DNA of 64,000 bases from Paraglaciecola chathamensis S18K6 (GTDB lineage: Bacteria; Pseudomonadota; Gammaproteobacteria; Enterobacterales; Alteromonadaceae). The position numbers and the translations under genes are program-made. The stretch lies in NCBI GenBank assembly GCA_000314955.1, contig BAEM01000004.1, positions 62,001-126,000 on the forward strand, written 5' to 3'. Under the pieces are notes generated by a model, which was not told the DNA's origin, ran no database searches, and saw only the letters and a list, made by a program, of their open reading frames with translations. Of the stretch, positions 1 through 10,406 are shown in pieces (position 1 is the first letter of the stretch; each line of letters opens with the position of its first letter).

Positions 1-1
1 C

Positions 2-1933
2 TCAGAAGGCGTAGATATCACATTTAACCTGAGTGAGTCTGCAGCGGATATCAGCAGTTTTGATGTTTACACCACGCGCCCTGACACACTCTACGGCGTG
101 ACATACGTCGCCGTTGCAGCGCAGCATCCCCTAGCGTTACATGCAGCACAAACTCGCCCAGAATTAGCCGAGTTTATCGTATCATGCAAAAACACCAAAG
201 TGGCTGAAGCTGAGCTTGCCACCATGGAGAAAAAAGGCTGCGATACCGGTTTATTTGCTATTCACCCATTAACAGGTGAAAAAGTAGCCGTTTGGGTCGC
301 CAACTTTGTATTGATGGGTTATGGCTCTGGCGCGGTGATGTCTGTTCCGGGTCACGATCAACGCGACTGGGAATTTGCACAAAAATACAGTCTGCCTATT
401 ACGCAGGTAGTAGAGCCCAATGCAGATGACCCGCAAGAGTGCGACCTCACCACAGCCGCTTACACAGAAAAAGGCGTATTAGTTAACTCTGGAGAATTTA
501 ATGGATTGGCCTTTCAAGAGGCATTTGACGCCATTGCTGCCAAACTAGAAGCTCTAGGTTCCGGCTGTAAGAAAGTGAATTATCGCTTGCGTGATTGGGG
601 CGTATCTCGGCAGCGTTACTGGGGTTCTCCTATCCCCATGCTTAATCTTGAGAACGGTGAATCTGTTCCTGTTCCAAGCGATCAGCTTCCGGTTGAATTG
701 CCTGAAGATGTACAAATGAACGGCGTTATTTCCCCCATTAAAGCAGACCCTGAATGGGCGAAGACCGAATATAATGGTCAGCCAGCTCAGCGTGAAACAG
801 ATACGTTCGATACCTTCATGGAGTCATCTTGGTATTACGCCCGCTATTGCAGCGCACAAAATCAAGATGCCATGCTCGACCCGGCCCAAGCTAATTACTG
901 GCTACCAGTAGATCAGTACATCGGCGGTATTGAGCATGCTATCTTACATTTGTTGTATTCACGTTTTTTCCACAAACTGCTTCGTGATGAAGGCTTAGTT
1001 AGCTCTGACGAGCCTTATAAGCGCTTGCTATGCCAAGGTATGGTACTGGCTGATTCATTCTACAGAGAAGATGAGAACGGCAAAAAAGAATGGTTCTCAC
1101 CAGCGGATGTCGACACAGAAAAAGACGAAAAAGGCCGAATTACGCTAGCCACACTGCGCAGTGACGGAAAACCTGTTGAACACGGCGGCATGACCAAAAT
1201 GTCGAAGTCGAAAAATAACGGTATCGATCCTCAGCATGTTATCGATTTATACGGTGCAGATACCATACGGGTATTCACTATGTTCGCGGCGCCGCCTGAG
1301 CAAACATTAGAATGGGTCGATTCTGGTGTTGAAGGCGCTAACCGTTTTATAAAGCGTGTGTGGAAACTCACTCAAGATCATATTGACGTGCTTAATGGTG
1401 AAGCGGCACCTGCGATTGACAAGGCCGCCCTGACTAGCGAGCAAAAAACATTGCGCCGTGCTGTGCATCGTACGATTGCTAAAGTCACAGATGATGTGGG
1501 TCGACGCCAAACGTTTAACACTGCAGTAGCAGCCATTATGGAGCTACTTAACAGTTTACAAAAAGCCCCTCAGGACAGCGCACAAGACAAAGCTGTTATG
1601 CATGAGGCCATTGAGTCAGTGGTGTTATTACTAAACCCCATCGCACCGCATATGTGCCATGTGTTGTGGCATGACCTTGGGCATACTACAGATATCGAAA
1701 CCGCAGCTTGGCCTGAGGTTGACGAATCTGCGTTAGTAGAAGACGAAAAACTGATCATCGTGCAAGTGAACGGAAAGGTACGCTCTAAAATTACAGTTGC
1801 TGCTGATGCAAGCCAAGATGAAGTACAAGCACTTGGATTAGCACAAGAAAATGTACAGCAATTTGTTGAGGGTAAAACCATACGCAAGGTCATTTATATT
1901 GCCGGCAAATTGCTTAATATCGTGGCAAATTAA
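2..1933 (+). CDS. leuS: Leucine--tRNA ligase, 3' part (5' end outside window)
   Basis: Class I aminoacyl-tRNA synthetase charging tRNA-Leu in the cytoplasm. The frame is open from base 2, so the N-terminus and HIGH motif lie outside the window; about 643 of the usual 860 or so residues are present. Visible are the CP1 editing-domain signature TTRPDT (near base 75), the editing motif GYGSGAVM (near 320), the [14 protein letters not shown] segment typical of LeuRS, and the catalytic loop KMSKS near base 1200. The C-terminal domain ends with a typical VNGKVR segment. It heads the conserved leuS-lptE-holA-nadD block; lptE begins 3 bases after the stop. An ATG/GTG start seen at 98 is internal to the editing domain and is not the true start. 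Confidence 0.98.
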   Translation, partial: SEGVDITFNLSESAADISSFDVYTTRPDTLYGVTYVAVAAQHPLALHAAQTRPELAEFIVSCKNTKVAEAELATMEKKGCDTGLFAIHPLTGEKVAVWVANFVLMGYGSGAVMSVPGHDQRDWEFAQKYSLPITQVVEPNADDPQECDLTTAAYTEKGVLVNSGEFNGLAFQEAFDAIAAKLEALGSGCKKVNYRLRDWGVSRQRYWGSPIPMLNLENGESVPVPSDQLPVELPEDVQMNGVISPIKADPEWAKTEYNGQPAQRETDTFDTFMESSWYYARYCSAQNQDAMLDPAQANYWLPVDQYIGGIEHAILHLLYSRFFHKLLRDEGLVSSDEPYKRLLCQGMVLADSFYREDENGKKEWFSPADVDTEKDEKGRITLATLRSDGKPVEHGGMTKMSKSKNNGIDPQHVIDLYGADTIRVFTMFAAPPEQTLEWVDSGVEGANRFIKRVWKLTQDHIDVLNGEAAPAIDKAALTSEQKTLRRAVHRTIAKVTDDVGRRQTFNTAVAAIMELLNSLQKAPQDSAQDKAVMHEAIESVVLLLNPIAPHMCHVLWHDLGHTTDIETAAWPEVDESALVEDEKLIIVQVNGKVRSKITVAADASQDEVQALGLAQENVQQFVEGKTIRKVIYIAGKLLNIVAN

Positions 1934-1936
1934 CGA

Positions 1937-2470
1937 GTGAAAAACGCAATGCGAAACCTCATCATCTGTTTATTATGTAGTGTTATTATCAGTGGCTGCG
2001 GTTTTTCATTGCGTGGCAATTATGAGCTACCAGCAAGTGTCTCTCAATTGAGAGTAGGCTCAGCCGAGGCACACTCAGCACTTGAGCGCGCACTTCGCAA
2101 TGAATTAAAGCCATACGACGTAGATGTAATTGATGCCAGCGTTGAAGGTAATTCTGATGTTACCAACATATACCTGCTGAGCGATGAACTCGACAGACGC
2201 CTGTTATCGTTGTTCAGCACAGGGCAAGTGGCTGAGTACGAATTAATCTACACGGTACGCTACGAACTTCAGTTTGCTAACAGTGATGCACAATTATTGG
2301 AATTTGATATCAAACGCGAGTATCAGGACGATCCCGACGCCGTATTAGCAAAGTCTCGTGAACTCGAACTCGTGCTATCTGAAATGCGCAAGCAAGCAGC
2401 AATTCGTATTATCCATCAAATATCTATTGCCCAACATACATTATCTAATTCGGCGCTCGTTACTCCCTAA
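1937..2470 (+). CDS. lptE: LPS-assembly lipoprotein LptE
   Basis: Outer-membrane lipoprotein that plugs the LptD barrel and takes part in LPS insertion. The N-terminus has a short hydrophobic stretch ending in the lipobox-like SGCG, so Cys about residue 21 should be lipidated, followed by FSLRG, which is characteristic of LptE/RlpB. Length (177 aa from GTG 1937) fits the family. An ATG at 1949 is an alternative start that still keeps the signal peptide. Its stop overlaps the holA start by one base (TAATG), which suggests translational coupling. Confidence 0.93.
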   Translation: MKNAMRNLIICLLCSVIISGCGFSLRGNYELPASVSQLRVGSAEAHSALERALRNELKPYDVDVIDASVEGNSDVTNIYLLSDELDRRLLSLFSTGQVAEYELIYTVRYELQFANSDAQLLEFDIKREYQDDPDAVLAKSRELELVLSEMRKQAAIRIIHQISIAQHTLSNSALVTP

Positions 2471-3492
2471 TGCAAGTTTATCCGAATCGTTTTGCCGCTT
2501 CGTTAAATAAAGGGTTACAGCCCTTTTACTTAATATTTGGTGACGAACCCCAACAAAAGCTAACCGCGATTAATCAGATACGAGAGATAGCCCTTGCCCA
2601 AGGGTTTGACGAGCGTCAAACCTTGGTGGCTGACGCCCAATTCGATTGGCTAACCTTACTCGAAGCAACGCAAACGTTATCGCTATTTTCGTCTCGTCAG
2701 TATATTGAGCTCGAGTTGCCTACAGGTAAACCAGGTACCCAAGGCAGTAAAATACTCACTGAGCTTAGCACGCAAAATAATCCAGACATTTTGTTGGTTA
2801 TTCACGGGGCGAAAATTGGCAAAGACGTTCAAAACAGTAAATGGTTTAAAGCGCTAGATAAACAAGGTAGCTATGTTCCATGCTACCCATTAGAAGGGAA
2901 TGCGCTGCACCAGTGGTTAACAGAGCAAATGCGTACCCAAGGCCTGAACGCTTCTTCTGACATAAGTCGTTTACTCGCTGAATACTGTGAAGGTAATCTG
3001 CTGGCGGCTAGCCAAGAGATCGAAAAACTGTGTTTACTCTACCCTAACGGTAACCCGACCTTAGAACAGGTTGAACAAGCAGTGGTTGATCAATCCAGAT
3101 ACAACGTCTTTCAGCTAATAGATGTATTGCTTGCAGGCGATAGTCAAAAGTCGGTAAAAATGCTCTATCGGCTTGAAAGCGAAGGTGTTGAACCAAACAT
3201 CGTTTTGTGGGCATTAACCCGAGAATGGCAAACCCTATCTGCCCTGCAAGCTAATAAAACAGCAGGGCAAAGCATAAACTGGAATCAACACAGGATCTGG
3301 AAAAATCGTCAAGGGTTGTATTTATCTGCCTTGCAACGCTTGTCTCCTGTTCATTTACAACAGCTACAGCACAAGCTTAACGTCATGGACTGCGCACTCA
3401 AACAATCCCAAGTCGAGCGTCCTTATGTTGAACTATGTCATTTGTGTTTGCTTTTTATTCCCATGTCTTTAGAGAACTTTGCACTAAATTGA
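2470..3492 (+). CDS. holA: DNA polymerase III delta subunit
   Basis: Delta subunit of the clamp-loader complex, which opens the beta clamp. 340 aa is normal for the family (E. coli 343). The N-terminal motif LIFGDEPQQ (residues about 20-28) and the following helices match HolA, as does the position between lptE and nadD seen throughout gammaproteobacteria. The start codon overlaps the lptE stop. The gene ends in a TGA that overlaps the preferred nadD start. Confidence 0.95.
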   Translation: MQVYPNRFAASLNKGLQPFYLIFGDEPQQKLTAINQIREIALAQGFDERQTLVADAQFDWLTLLEATQTLSLFSSRQYIELELPTGKPGTQGSKILTELSTQNNPDILLVIHGAKIGKDVQNSKWFKALDKQGSYVPCYPLEGNALHQWLTEQMRTQGLNASSDISRLLAEYCEGNLLAASQEIEKLCLLYPNGNPTLEQVEQAVVDQSRYNVFQLIDVLLAGDSQKSVKMLYRLESEGVEPNIVLWALTREWQTLSALQANKTAGQSINWNQHRIWKNRQGLYLSALQRLSPVHLQQLQHKLNVMDCALKQSQVERPYVELCHLCLLFIPMSLENFALN

Positions 3493-4148
3493 ACATTTTA
3501 CGACCTGCATTAGGCATCTTTGGCGGGACTTTTGATCCCGTGCATTATGGCCATACTCAACCCGTTATCGTAGCCGCGCGCCAAGCCGCAGTGCAATCTG
3601 TGGCTATGCTGCCTTGCCATATTCCGGTTCACAAAGCCCATGCGCCAAGTGCCAGCCGGCATCGCTTAGCCATGTTAAAATTGGCGATTGAACAATACCC
3701 ACAACTTTACATCGATGAGCGTGAGATCCACAGCGATACCCCCTCATATACGATCCATACGCTACGAGCACTTCGGAAAGAGTATCCGAAGCACCCCTTG
3801 TGCTTTTTTATCGGTATGGACTCATTGCACTCACTTTTGAGCTGGAATGAATGGCAAGCGCTATTCGATTATTGCCATTTTGTGGTCTGCTGCCGCCCAG
3901 GTAGTAAAAAACCACTGAGTGAAGAGCTAACCCATTTGCTAGCACAGCGCCAAGTATCGACAAATAATGCCCTTCATAATGCATTAAATGGTAAAATATT
4001 TCTCGCTGACACCCCTGAGCTAGCGATATCCTCTAGTGAAATACGTCAGCGTATCGAAGATAAGCAACCGACCGACGACATGCTCGATCCTAAGGTGCGT
4101 CGATATATAGAAACACATAAGTTATATCAGCCAAGCACGACTTTCTGA
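3489..4148 (+). CDS. nadD: Nicotinate-nucleotide adenylyltransferase
   Basis: Transfers AMP from ATP to nicotinate mononucleotide, giving deamido-NAD in NAD synthesis. The nucleotidyltransferase signature GGTFDPVHYGH is near the N-terminus, and the C-terminal motif is SSSEIRQRI (family form SST/SxxR). I chose the TTG at 3489, which gives about 219 aa, overlaps the holA stop and places the signature where the family has it. An in-frame ATG at 3435 would add 18 residues reading through the end of holA and is possible but less natural. Confidence 0.93.
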   Translation: MNILRPALGIFGGTFDPVHYGHTQPVIVAARQAAVQSVAMLPCHIPVHKAHAPSASRHRLAMLKLAIEQYPQLYIDEREIHSDTPSYTIHTLRALRKEYPKHPLCFFIGMDSLHSLLSWNEWQALFDYCHFVVCCRPGSKKPLSEELTHLLAQRQVSTNNALHNALNGKIFLADTPELAISSSEIRQRIEDKQPTDDMLDPKVRRYIETHKLYQPSTTF

Positions 4149-4186
4149 TAAACTGAGAATTCGTCCGTTCAATATAAGGAATCCCT

Positions 4187-4504
4187 TTGGATCACCAACA
4201 GTTAAAAGCCTTTGTGGTAGAAAAAATTGAAGACCTAAAAGGTCGAGATATCATAGATTTAGACGTGTCAGAAAAGTCTAGCGTGACTGAAACCATGCTA
4301 ATTTGTTCAGGGAACTCAAAACGTCATGTTGTTTCCATCGCCGAAAATGTGGTGGTTGAAGCGAAACAGGCAGGTAACCCGCCTCTAAGCATAGAAGGGC
4401 GTGACGTGGGGGATTGGGTACTCGTCGATTTAGGTGACGTTGTACTGCACGTGATGCAAGAAGACGCGAGAGAATTTTATCAGTTAGAGAAACTTTGGGG
4501 CTAA
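4187..4504 (+). CDS. rsfS: Ribosomal silencing factor RsfS
   Basis: Binds ribosomal protein L14 on the 50S subunit and blocks subunit joining when nutrients are scarce. 105 aa matches the family (formerly Iojap/YbeB). Motifs visible are VSEKSSVTETMLICSGNSKRH and the C-terminal DVVLHVM plus REFYQLEKLW. The start is TTG 4187, preceded by an AAGGAA ribosome-binding site at 4177-4182. It sits directly upstream of rlmH, its conserved partner. Confidence 0.95.
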   Translation: MDHQQLKAFVVEKIEDLKGRDIIDLDVSEKSSVTETMLICSGNSKRHVVSIAENVVVEAKQAGNPPLSIEGRDVGDWVLVDLGDVVLHVMQEDAREFYQLEKLWG

Positions 4505-4550
4505 TTGACCATCATAGTGCTAGCTGTAACATTGCAAAGTAGATAACGCC

Positions 4551-5021
4551 ATGCGAATTCAACTCATAGCCGTAGGCAGTAAAATGCCAAGTTGGGTCGA
4601 ACAAGGTTACCAACAATACGTAAAACGCTTTCCTTCTGATATGCCCTTAAGCCTGACAGAAATACCTGCTGGTAAGCGTGGCAAAAATGCGGATATTAAA
4701 CGCATTTTGCACAAAGAAGGCGAATTAACCATGGCGGCTATTCCTAAAGGGAATCGCATTGTCACTTTGGAAGTAACAGGCAAGCCCTGGGACACGCCTA
4801 CGCTCGCCAACAATATGAAAAAGTGGCAAATGGACGGTCGCGACGTAAGCTTGTTGATTGGCGGCCCTGAGGGGCTAGCACCAGAATGCATTGCCGCATC
4901 AGAACAAAAATGGTCTCTTTCTCCTTTAACCTTGCCCCACCCTTTGGTACGGATTATCGTCGCTGAAAGTTTATACCGAGCTTGGTCAGTGAACGCCAAC
5001 CACCCTTATCACAGAGAGTAG
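4551..5021 (+). CDS. rlmH: 23S rRNA (pseudouridine1915-N3)-methyltransferase
   Basis: SPOUT-class methyltransferase that modifies pseudouridine 1915 in helix 69 of 23S rRNA using SAM. 156 aa is the normal length. The SAM-binding knot motifs [12 protein letters not shown] (about residues 101-112) and the C-terminal [19 protein letters not shown] with HPYHRE are diagnostic. It is followed after only two bases by the mrdA start, as part of the rsfS-rlmH-mrdA-mrdB operon. Confidence 0.97.
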   Translation: MRIQLIAVGSKMPSWVEQGYQQYVKRFPSDMPLSLTEIPAGKRGKNADIKRILHKEGELTMAAIPKGNRIVTLEVTGKPWDTPTLANNMKKWQMDGRDVSLLIGGPEGLAPECIAASEQKWSLSPLTLPHPLVRIIVAESLYRAWSVNANHPYHRE

Positions 5022-5023
5022 TC

Positions 5024-6955
5024 ATGGCGCGTAACAGGGTAACGATTAAAGACCATACGGCTGAAGCAAACCTGTTTGCCAGACGTACTGTCATTGCCAT
5101 GCTGGTTATTTTTACGATGATCGCCATGGTGCTGAGCAACCTTTACTATTTGCAAGTCACTCGCTTTGAAGATTATCAAACCCGCTCAAACGGCAATCGC
5201 ATTAAAGTCTTACCTGTGGCCCCTAACCGTGGGTTAATTTATGACAGAAACGGTACTCTGCTCGCGGAAAACCGTCCTGTTTTTAATTTAGAAGTTATCC
5301 CTGAAAAGGTAGATAACTTAGAAAAAACCCTCGGCTTGCTTAGTGTATTACTGGATATAGAAGAAGACGAAGTCACCGACTTTTATCGCGAAATCAAACG
5401 TAATCGTCGTTTTAAACCCGTCTCGTTACGAAAACGTTTAACCCCAGAAGAGGTGGCACTCTTCTCGGCAAATCAACACAAATTTCCAGGCGTCAGCGTA
5501 GAAGCACGCTTAACACGGCACTATCCCTATGGAAAAACCTTAACCCATGTATTGGGATACGTTTCTAAAATTAACAAGAAAGATCTGCAGAAACTTAGCG
5601 AAGCGGGGCTTGAAGCAAATTACGCTGCTACCCACGACATAGGAAAACTCGGTGTCGAAAAATACCATGAGGATATTCTGCATGGTCAAGTGGGTTACCA
5701 AGAGGTAGAGGTTAATAACCAAGGGCGTATTATTCGCACACTTAACTTTAGCCCGCCTGTTCCTGGGCAAGACATTGTGCTCAATATAGATTTAAAATTA
5801 CAGCAAGAAGCTGAGCGAATACTTGATGGTGACAAAGGTACCATCGTCATGATGGACACAAACGACGGCGGTGTACTGGCCATGTTTAGTAGCCCAAGCT
5901 ATGACCCGAATTTATTCGTGCATGGTATCAGCAGCAAGAACTACAGCGGTTTATTAAAATCTAATGGCCGCCCCTTAATAAACCGCGCGACACAAGGTCA
6001 GTATCCCCCTGCTTCAACCATTAAACCGCATTTAGCATTAGTTGGCTTAGAAGAAAAAACCGTTACGCCAGAAACGCGTATCTTTGATAACGGTAAATAT
6101 CGTTTGAAAAATGTCGAACATGTTTGGCGAGACTGGAAACGCTGGGGTCATGGCTGGGTCGATTTAACCTCGGCTATTGAACAATCCTGTGATATTTATT
6201 TTTACGATCTCGCCTATCGCTTGGGAATTGATAAAATCAGCGACAACATGTTCGAGTTCGGGTTTGGTGATTACACTGGTATCGACTTACATGAAGAGTC
6301 GGACGCTAACATGCCGAGTCGCGGCTGGAAGCGCGCTCGATTTAATCAGCCTTGGTACATTGGTGACACTATTCCGGTGGGGATTGGACAGAGTTACTGG
6401 ACAGTAACCCCAATTCAATTGACCCAATCGATAACCACCTTGGTTAATCACGGTCAGCGTTATATTCCACAAATTTTACGCGGCAAGTACATCGACAAGG
6501 AACTTGTCTTTGAAGGCAGCAAAGAACGCCGCCCCATGGATATTCAAAATGTCAAAAACTGGGACACAGTTTTAGACGCTATGTATGGCGTGGTGAACCG
6601 CAAAATTGGTACCGCTCGTCGCGCATTTGTGGACACGCCGTACGTATCGGCGGGTAAAACGGGCACAGCACAATTGGTAGCCATAGCCCAAGACGCCAAA
6701 TATGACGCCGACAGCCTAGCGGAAAACTTGCGCGATAACGCCATGTACGTTGGGTTTGCCCCATATGAAAAACCAGAAATCGCCGTTACCGTAGTCCTTG
6801 AAAACGCCGGCGGCGGTAGCTCTCAGGCAGCACCATTAGCAAGAACCATGATGGATAAATACTTTGAACAGCGAGAGTTTTCCCCTAAACCTGACGTTAT
6901 TGAACGCGAGATCTCACAAGATGTCGCACGTCACTCTGCCTCCCACAATCATTAA
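5024..6955 (+). CDS. mrdA: Peptidoglycan DD-transpeptidase PBP2
   Basis: Elongasome transpeptidase that crosslinks new wall along the side of the rod. Order: cytoplasmic tail, one membrane segment (about residues 22-43), PBP dimer domain with RGLIYDRNG, then the transpeptidase domain with the active-site SxxK box STIK (PPASTIKPH), SCD as the SxN-type motif and KTGTAQ as the KTG box. The start ATG 5024 lies 3 bases past rlmH and gives 643 aa; an upstream in-frame start at 4982 lies inside rlmH and is rejected. Its partner glycosyltransferase gene mrdB follows by 15 bases. Confidence 0.97.
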   Translation: MARNRVTIKDHTAEANLFARRTVIAMLVIFTMIAMVLSNLYYLQVTRFEDYQTRSNGNRIKVLPVAPNRGLIYDRNGTLLAENRPVFNLEVIPEKVDNLEKTLGLLSVLLDIEEDEVTDFYREIKRNRRFKPVSLRKRLTPEEVALFSANQHKFPGVSVEARLTRHYPYGKTLTHVLGYVSKINKKDLQKLSEAGLEANYAATHDIGKLGVEKYHEDILHGQVGYQEVEVNNQGRIIRTLNFSPPVPGQDIVLNIDLKLQQEAERILDGDKGTIVMMDTNDGGVLAMFSSPSYDPNLFVHGISSKNYSGLLKSNGRPLINRATQGQYPPASTIKPHLALVGLEEKTVTPETRIFDNGKYRLKNVEHVWRDWKRWGHGWVDLTSAIEQSCDIYFYDLAYRLGIDKISDNMFEFGFGDYTGIDLHEESDANMPSRGWKRARFNQPWYIGDTIPVGIGQSYWTVTPIQLTQSITTLVNHGQRYIPQILRGKYIDKELVFEGSKERRPMDIQNVKNWDTVLDAMYGVVNRKIGTARRAFVDTPYVSAGKTGTAQLVAIAQDAKYDADSLAENLRDNAMYVGFAPYEKPEIAVTVVLENAGGGSSQAAPLARTMMDKYFEQREFSPKPDVIEREISQDVARHSASHNH

Positions 6956-6970
6956 GCTTGGATCACCATT

Positions 6971-8095
6971 ATGAATATGATGTTACGCACCAAGCTTGAC
7001 CCAAATAAACGCACATTTCTCAACCGCATTCACTGTGATGGCCCACTATTGGTTGGCCTGTTAGTATTGATGGCTGTCGGTTTGATAACGATATATTCAG
7101 CCGGAGGCCAAGATTGGCAACTGATTGATCGCCAACTGGTCCGCCTTGGTCTAGCCCTTGGGGTAATGCTGGTTGTGGCGCAAATTCCTCCCCTTGCCTA
7201 TCAAAAATTATCCATATATTTTTACTTACTTGGTATCGCTATGTTGATAGCGGTTATTATTTTTGGTCACGTAGGTAAAGGGGCGCAGCGCTGGTTGGAC
7301 TTAGGCGTAGTGCGTTTTCAACCCTCTGAAATTATGAAACTCGCGGTACCTATGATGGTGGCTTGGTACATCAGCCAATTCAACTTGCCTCCCAAACTAA
7401 GGCACATATTGTTCGGCTTTATTCTGGTTGGCGTTCCCACGTTGCTAATTGCACAACAACCGGACTTAGGAACTTCGCTGTTAATTGCTAGTTCAGGAGT
7501 ATTTGCACTGTTTTTAGCTGGCATGAGCTGGCGCTTTATCGGCGGCATCGCCTTAGCCGTATCCGTATTCAGCCCAATTATGTGGAACTTCCTTATGAAG
7601 GAATATCAAAAACAGCGGGTACTAACATTTTTGAACCCTGAAAGTGATCCTCTAGGCTCAGGCTATCATATAATTCAGTCGCAAATTGCCATTGGTTCTG
7701 GTGGAGCCGAAGGAAAAGGTTGGTTACAAGGTACCCAGTCTCAATTAGAGTTCTTGCCTGAGCGACATACTGACTTTATCTTCGCCGTATTCAGTGAAGA
7801 ATTCGGATTTTGGGGTGTGGTGGGCTTGCTAGCGATATATACCTTCATCGTTATACGCGGAATGATCATTGCCAATCGCGCTCAGGATGCATTTAGTAAG
7901 CTTCTCGCGGGAAGTATCACCCTCACCTTCTTTGTTTATGTATTTGTTAATATGGGGATGGTATCAGGTATTTTACCGGTAGTCGGCGTGCCACTACCTT
8001 TGGTTAGTTACGGGGGGACATCCATGGTGACGCTGCTTGCAGGCTTTGGCATTTTAATGGCTATTGCAACACAGAAACGGTTATTGTCTCGTTAA
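6971..8095 (+). CDS. mrdB: Rod-shape peptidoglycan glycosyltransferase RodA
   Basis: SEDS-family polytopic membrane glycosyltransferase working with PBP2 in lateral wall growth. 374 aa with about ten hydrophobic segments. SEDS hallmarks visible include RWLDLG, FQPSEIMKLA, QPDLGTS, FAVFSEEFGF and the C-terminal GVPLPLVSYGGTSM. It begins just after mrdA and is followed by mltB after a 67-base gap. Confidence 0.97.
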   Translation: MNMMLRTKLDPNKRTFLNRIHCDGPLLVGLLVLMAVGLITIYSAGGQDWQLIDRQLVRLGLALGVMLVVAQIPPLAYQKLSIYFYLLGIAMLIAVIIFGHVGKGAQRWLDLGVVRFQPSEIMKLAVPMMVAWYISQFNLPPKLRHILFGFILVGVPTLLIAQQPDLGTSLLIASSGVFALFLAGMSWRFIGGIALAVSVFSPIMWNFLMKEYQKQRVLTFLNPESDPLGSGYHIIQSQIAIGSGGAEGKGWLQGTQSQLEFLPERHTDFIFAVFSEEFGFWGVVGLLAIYTFIVIRGMIIANRAQDAFSKLLAGSITLTFFVYVFVNMGMVSGILPVVGVPLPLVSYGGTSMVTLLAGFGILMAIATQKRLLSR

Positions 8096-8162
8096 CACCC
8101 ATGCCTGAATTTACTAAGGTATTCAGTTAAAAATAATAATATTGTCATTGTATGGAGCAAGT

Positions 8163-9248
8163 GTGGCTATTCTAATTTCTTTTAAACCCAGTCTTCGCCT
8201 TGTAGTGAATGCTTTACTTGTCATCCCATTTACAGTGATTACCACTGTCTCTAGTGCTGAAACAACCACAGACAAAGAAGCAGCATTCATTGAAAATATG
8301 GTCAACGAACATAAGTTCAATCGCGAGACAGTGCAACAGGTCTTAAACCGAGCGGAAAAAGACCAAGCGGTCATCGATGCCATTAAACGCCCATGGGAGG
8401 CAAAGCCTTGGCATCAATATTACCCCATATTTCTCACTGAAAAGCGTTTAGAAAAAGGTTTGGCATTCTATCAAACCCACCGCACCACCCTTGCAAGGGC
8501 TGAAGAAAAATATGGTGTGCCCGCAGAAATGATCGTGGCAATACTGGGTATTGAGTCATTTTACGGCACATATAAAGGTACTTACTCAGCTTTGAATGCG
8601 CTTTATACGCTAGGTTTTCATTACCCACCACGCGCATCATTCTTTAAAAAAGAACTAGCTCAATTGTTAATGCTGGCTAATGAAGAGCAATTTGATGCCT
8701 CCGCATTAAAAAGTTCTTATGCTGGGGCGCTGGGCTGGGGTCAGTTTATCCCATCGAGTTATCGCCACTATGCCGTGGACTTTGACAATGATGGCGTACG
8801 AGACCTATTGAATAACCCAGTGGATGCCATTGGCAGTATCGCCAATTACTTCAAACGTAATGGCTGGCAACGAGGCGAAGCGGTGGCATTTCCTGTAAAT
8901 GCCACAAGTAAACAAGCGAAGCCATGGCTAAGAAAGTCGCTTAAATACCGTGAGACCTTTGGCCAATTGCAACAAGCAGGTATTAATCTTAATGTTGAAA
9001 CAGCTCAACATTACGCTATCGATAGCCCCGATGCGCAGTGGCAAAACATAGGGCAAAAAAGCAGCGTAAAGTTACTCGATTTCGCCCAGCCTGATGGTAA
9101 AGACTATTGGCTTGGCTTAAAAAACTTCTATGTGATTACCCGCTATAACCACAGTAAATTGTACGCAATGGTGGCATTTCAATTTAGTCGCCAGTTAGCC
9201 ATGGGCATTAAAACGATTGATGAAAAAGCACAAGAAAATGCTATTTAA
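8163..9248 (+). CDS. mltB: Membrane-bound lytic murein transglycosylase B
   Basis: Cleaves the MurNAc-GlcNAc bond giving 1,6-anhydro ends. The catalytic glutamate lies in ILGIESFYG, and the family motifs YAGALGWGQFIPSSYR and DFDNDGVRDL are present. I prefer GTG 8163, 5 bases after a GGAG site at 8154-8157, giving about 361 aa with a hydrophobic N-terminus; a TTG at 8142 would add seven residues. No clear lipobox cysteine is visible, so it may be exported as a soluble or signal-anchored form rather than a lipoprotein. The 3' end overlaps the rlpA start region. Confidence 0.93.
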   Translation: MAILISFKPSLRLVVNALLVIPFTVITTVSSAETTTDKEAAFIENMVNEHKFNRETVQQVLNRAEKDQAVIDAIKRPWEAKPWHQYYPIFLTEKRLEKGLAFYQTHRTTLARAEEKYGVPAEMIVAILGIESFYGTYKGTYSALNALYTLGFHYPPRASFFKKELAQLLMLANEEQFDASALKSSYAGALGWGQFIPSSYRHYAVDFDNDGVRDLLNNPVDAIGSIANYFKRNGWQRGEAVAFPVNATSKQAKPWLRKSLKYRETFGQLQQAGINLNVETAQHYAIDSPDAQWQNIGQKSSVKLLDFAQPDGKDYWLGLKNFYVITRYNHSKLYAMVAFQFSRQLAMGIKTIDEKAQENAI

Positions 9249-10194
9249 GACACACATTTTAACGCTATTACTGGTTTGTGTGACTGCCTGTACCAGTTCG
9301 TCAAATCCGAACAACGGGCGCTACAGCCAGCATAAAGACTCAGCCCCAAATGCGATAAAAGAAGGGATCAAATTTGATGACGCTGAGCCCATGTACGAAC
9401 CCTATGCCCTAGCCAATTTACGCAGCTATTCGGTTCTAGGAAAGCACTATACGCCGCTAAAAACTGGTAAGGGGTATTCCGCTACGGGTGGTGCGTCTTG
9501 GTACGGTCAGAAATTTCATGGTCACCTTACATCGAACGGTGAAACCTACGATATGTATGCCATGACAGCAGCGCACAAAACGTTACCCCTGCCTTCATAT
9601 GTAAAAGTAACTAATTTAAAAAATGCACGGGAAGCCATAGTACGTGTCAACGATCGTGGCCCTTTTCATGACAACCGCATTATCGACTTATCATATGCTG
9701 CTGCCATGAAACTAGGCATGCTAAGCACAGGTACAACCGAAGTTAAATTAGAAGTCATTCACATTGATGAAGCTGGCACGCAAACCGTAGGCAATGGTAT
9801 ATCTGTCCCTCCTGCTCCGCTTAAGAACGATTCAGAGGAAAATGACAAGGTGCAAATCGCATCAGCACCAACAGTCCCTTCGTTAGGCGCAACCACCGAA
9901 GTGGCGTCTGCTAGTACCGCCTTACCCCAAAAAGCCATTGTATTGCCGCCCGACAATGCACAACAAGATCCGGTTTTTATTCAAATTGCAGCGCTGACCA
10001 ATAACCAACGAATTCATAAAATTGGAAATGCACTGGCGAGTCTCTATCAAGTGCCGTTTGTCGCTCCGTTAGAAGAAGGCTTATATCGTTTGCGTTTAGG
10101 TCCCTTTGACTCTGACCAACAAGCAAACGGCATTTTAGAGCAATTACGCAACACAGGGTATGGCGACGCTTACAAGTTTCATCCAATGAATTAG
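9220..10194 (+). CDS. rlpA: Septal-ring rare lipoprotein A (RlpA)
   Basis: Outer-membrane lipoprotein and, in some species, a lytic transglycosylase for glycan strands without stem peptides. Visible parts: lipoprotein signal with lipobox-like VTAC (near residue 24), double-psi beta-barrel core with ASWYGQKFHG, LTSNGE, MTAAHKTLPLP and VRVNDRGPF, a low-complexity linker, and a C-terminal SPOR domain (residues about 245-323) that binds denuded peptidoglycan. The start is ATG 9220 or ATG 9238; both precede the signal peptide and both overlap the end of mltB (stop 9248). Confidence 0.93.
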   Translation: MKKHKKMLFKTHILTLLLVCVTACTSSSNPNNGRYSQHKDSAPNAIKEGIKFDDAEPMYEPYALANLRSYSVLGKHYTPLKTGKGYSATGGASWYGQKFHGHLTSNGETYDMYAMTAAHKTLPLPSYVKVTNLKNAREAIVRVNDRGPFHDNRIIDLSYAAAMKLGMLSTGTTEVKLEVIHIDEAGTQTVGNGISVPPAPLKNDSEENDKVQIASAPTVPSLGATTEVASASTALPQKAIVLPPDNAQQDPVFIQIAALTNNQRIHKIGNALASLYQVPFVAPLEEGLYRLRLGPFDSDQQANGILEQLRNTGYGDAYKFHPMN

Positions 10195-10406
10195 GCGGCG
10201 CTCATAAACTTCATCTGATGAATTAAGTAACGCAATAAACTTTTTACTGGGGTGGTTGTCCAACTGGCGTTTTATCAATTTTGTTTTGTGTAACAATTTT
10301 TGTTGCTGGCAAAGCAAAGTCATTGAAAAACTGATATATTAGACGTCGTTTTAGGCACAGCACGCCAAAAATACATTATTAACAAATATCACATTACGGT
10401 AGGTCC

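Noticed and set aside
3435-3488. 18-codon N-terminal extension of NadD starting at ATG 3435.
   Set aside because: The extension reads through the end of holA and is hydrophobic in a way not seen in NadD; TTG 3489 fits the family length.
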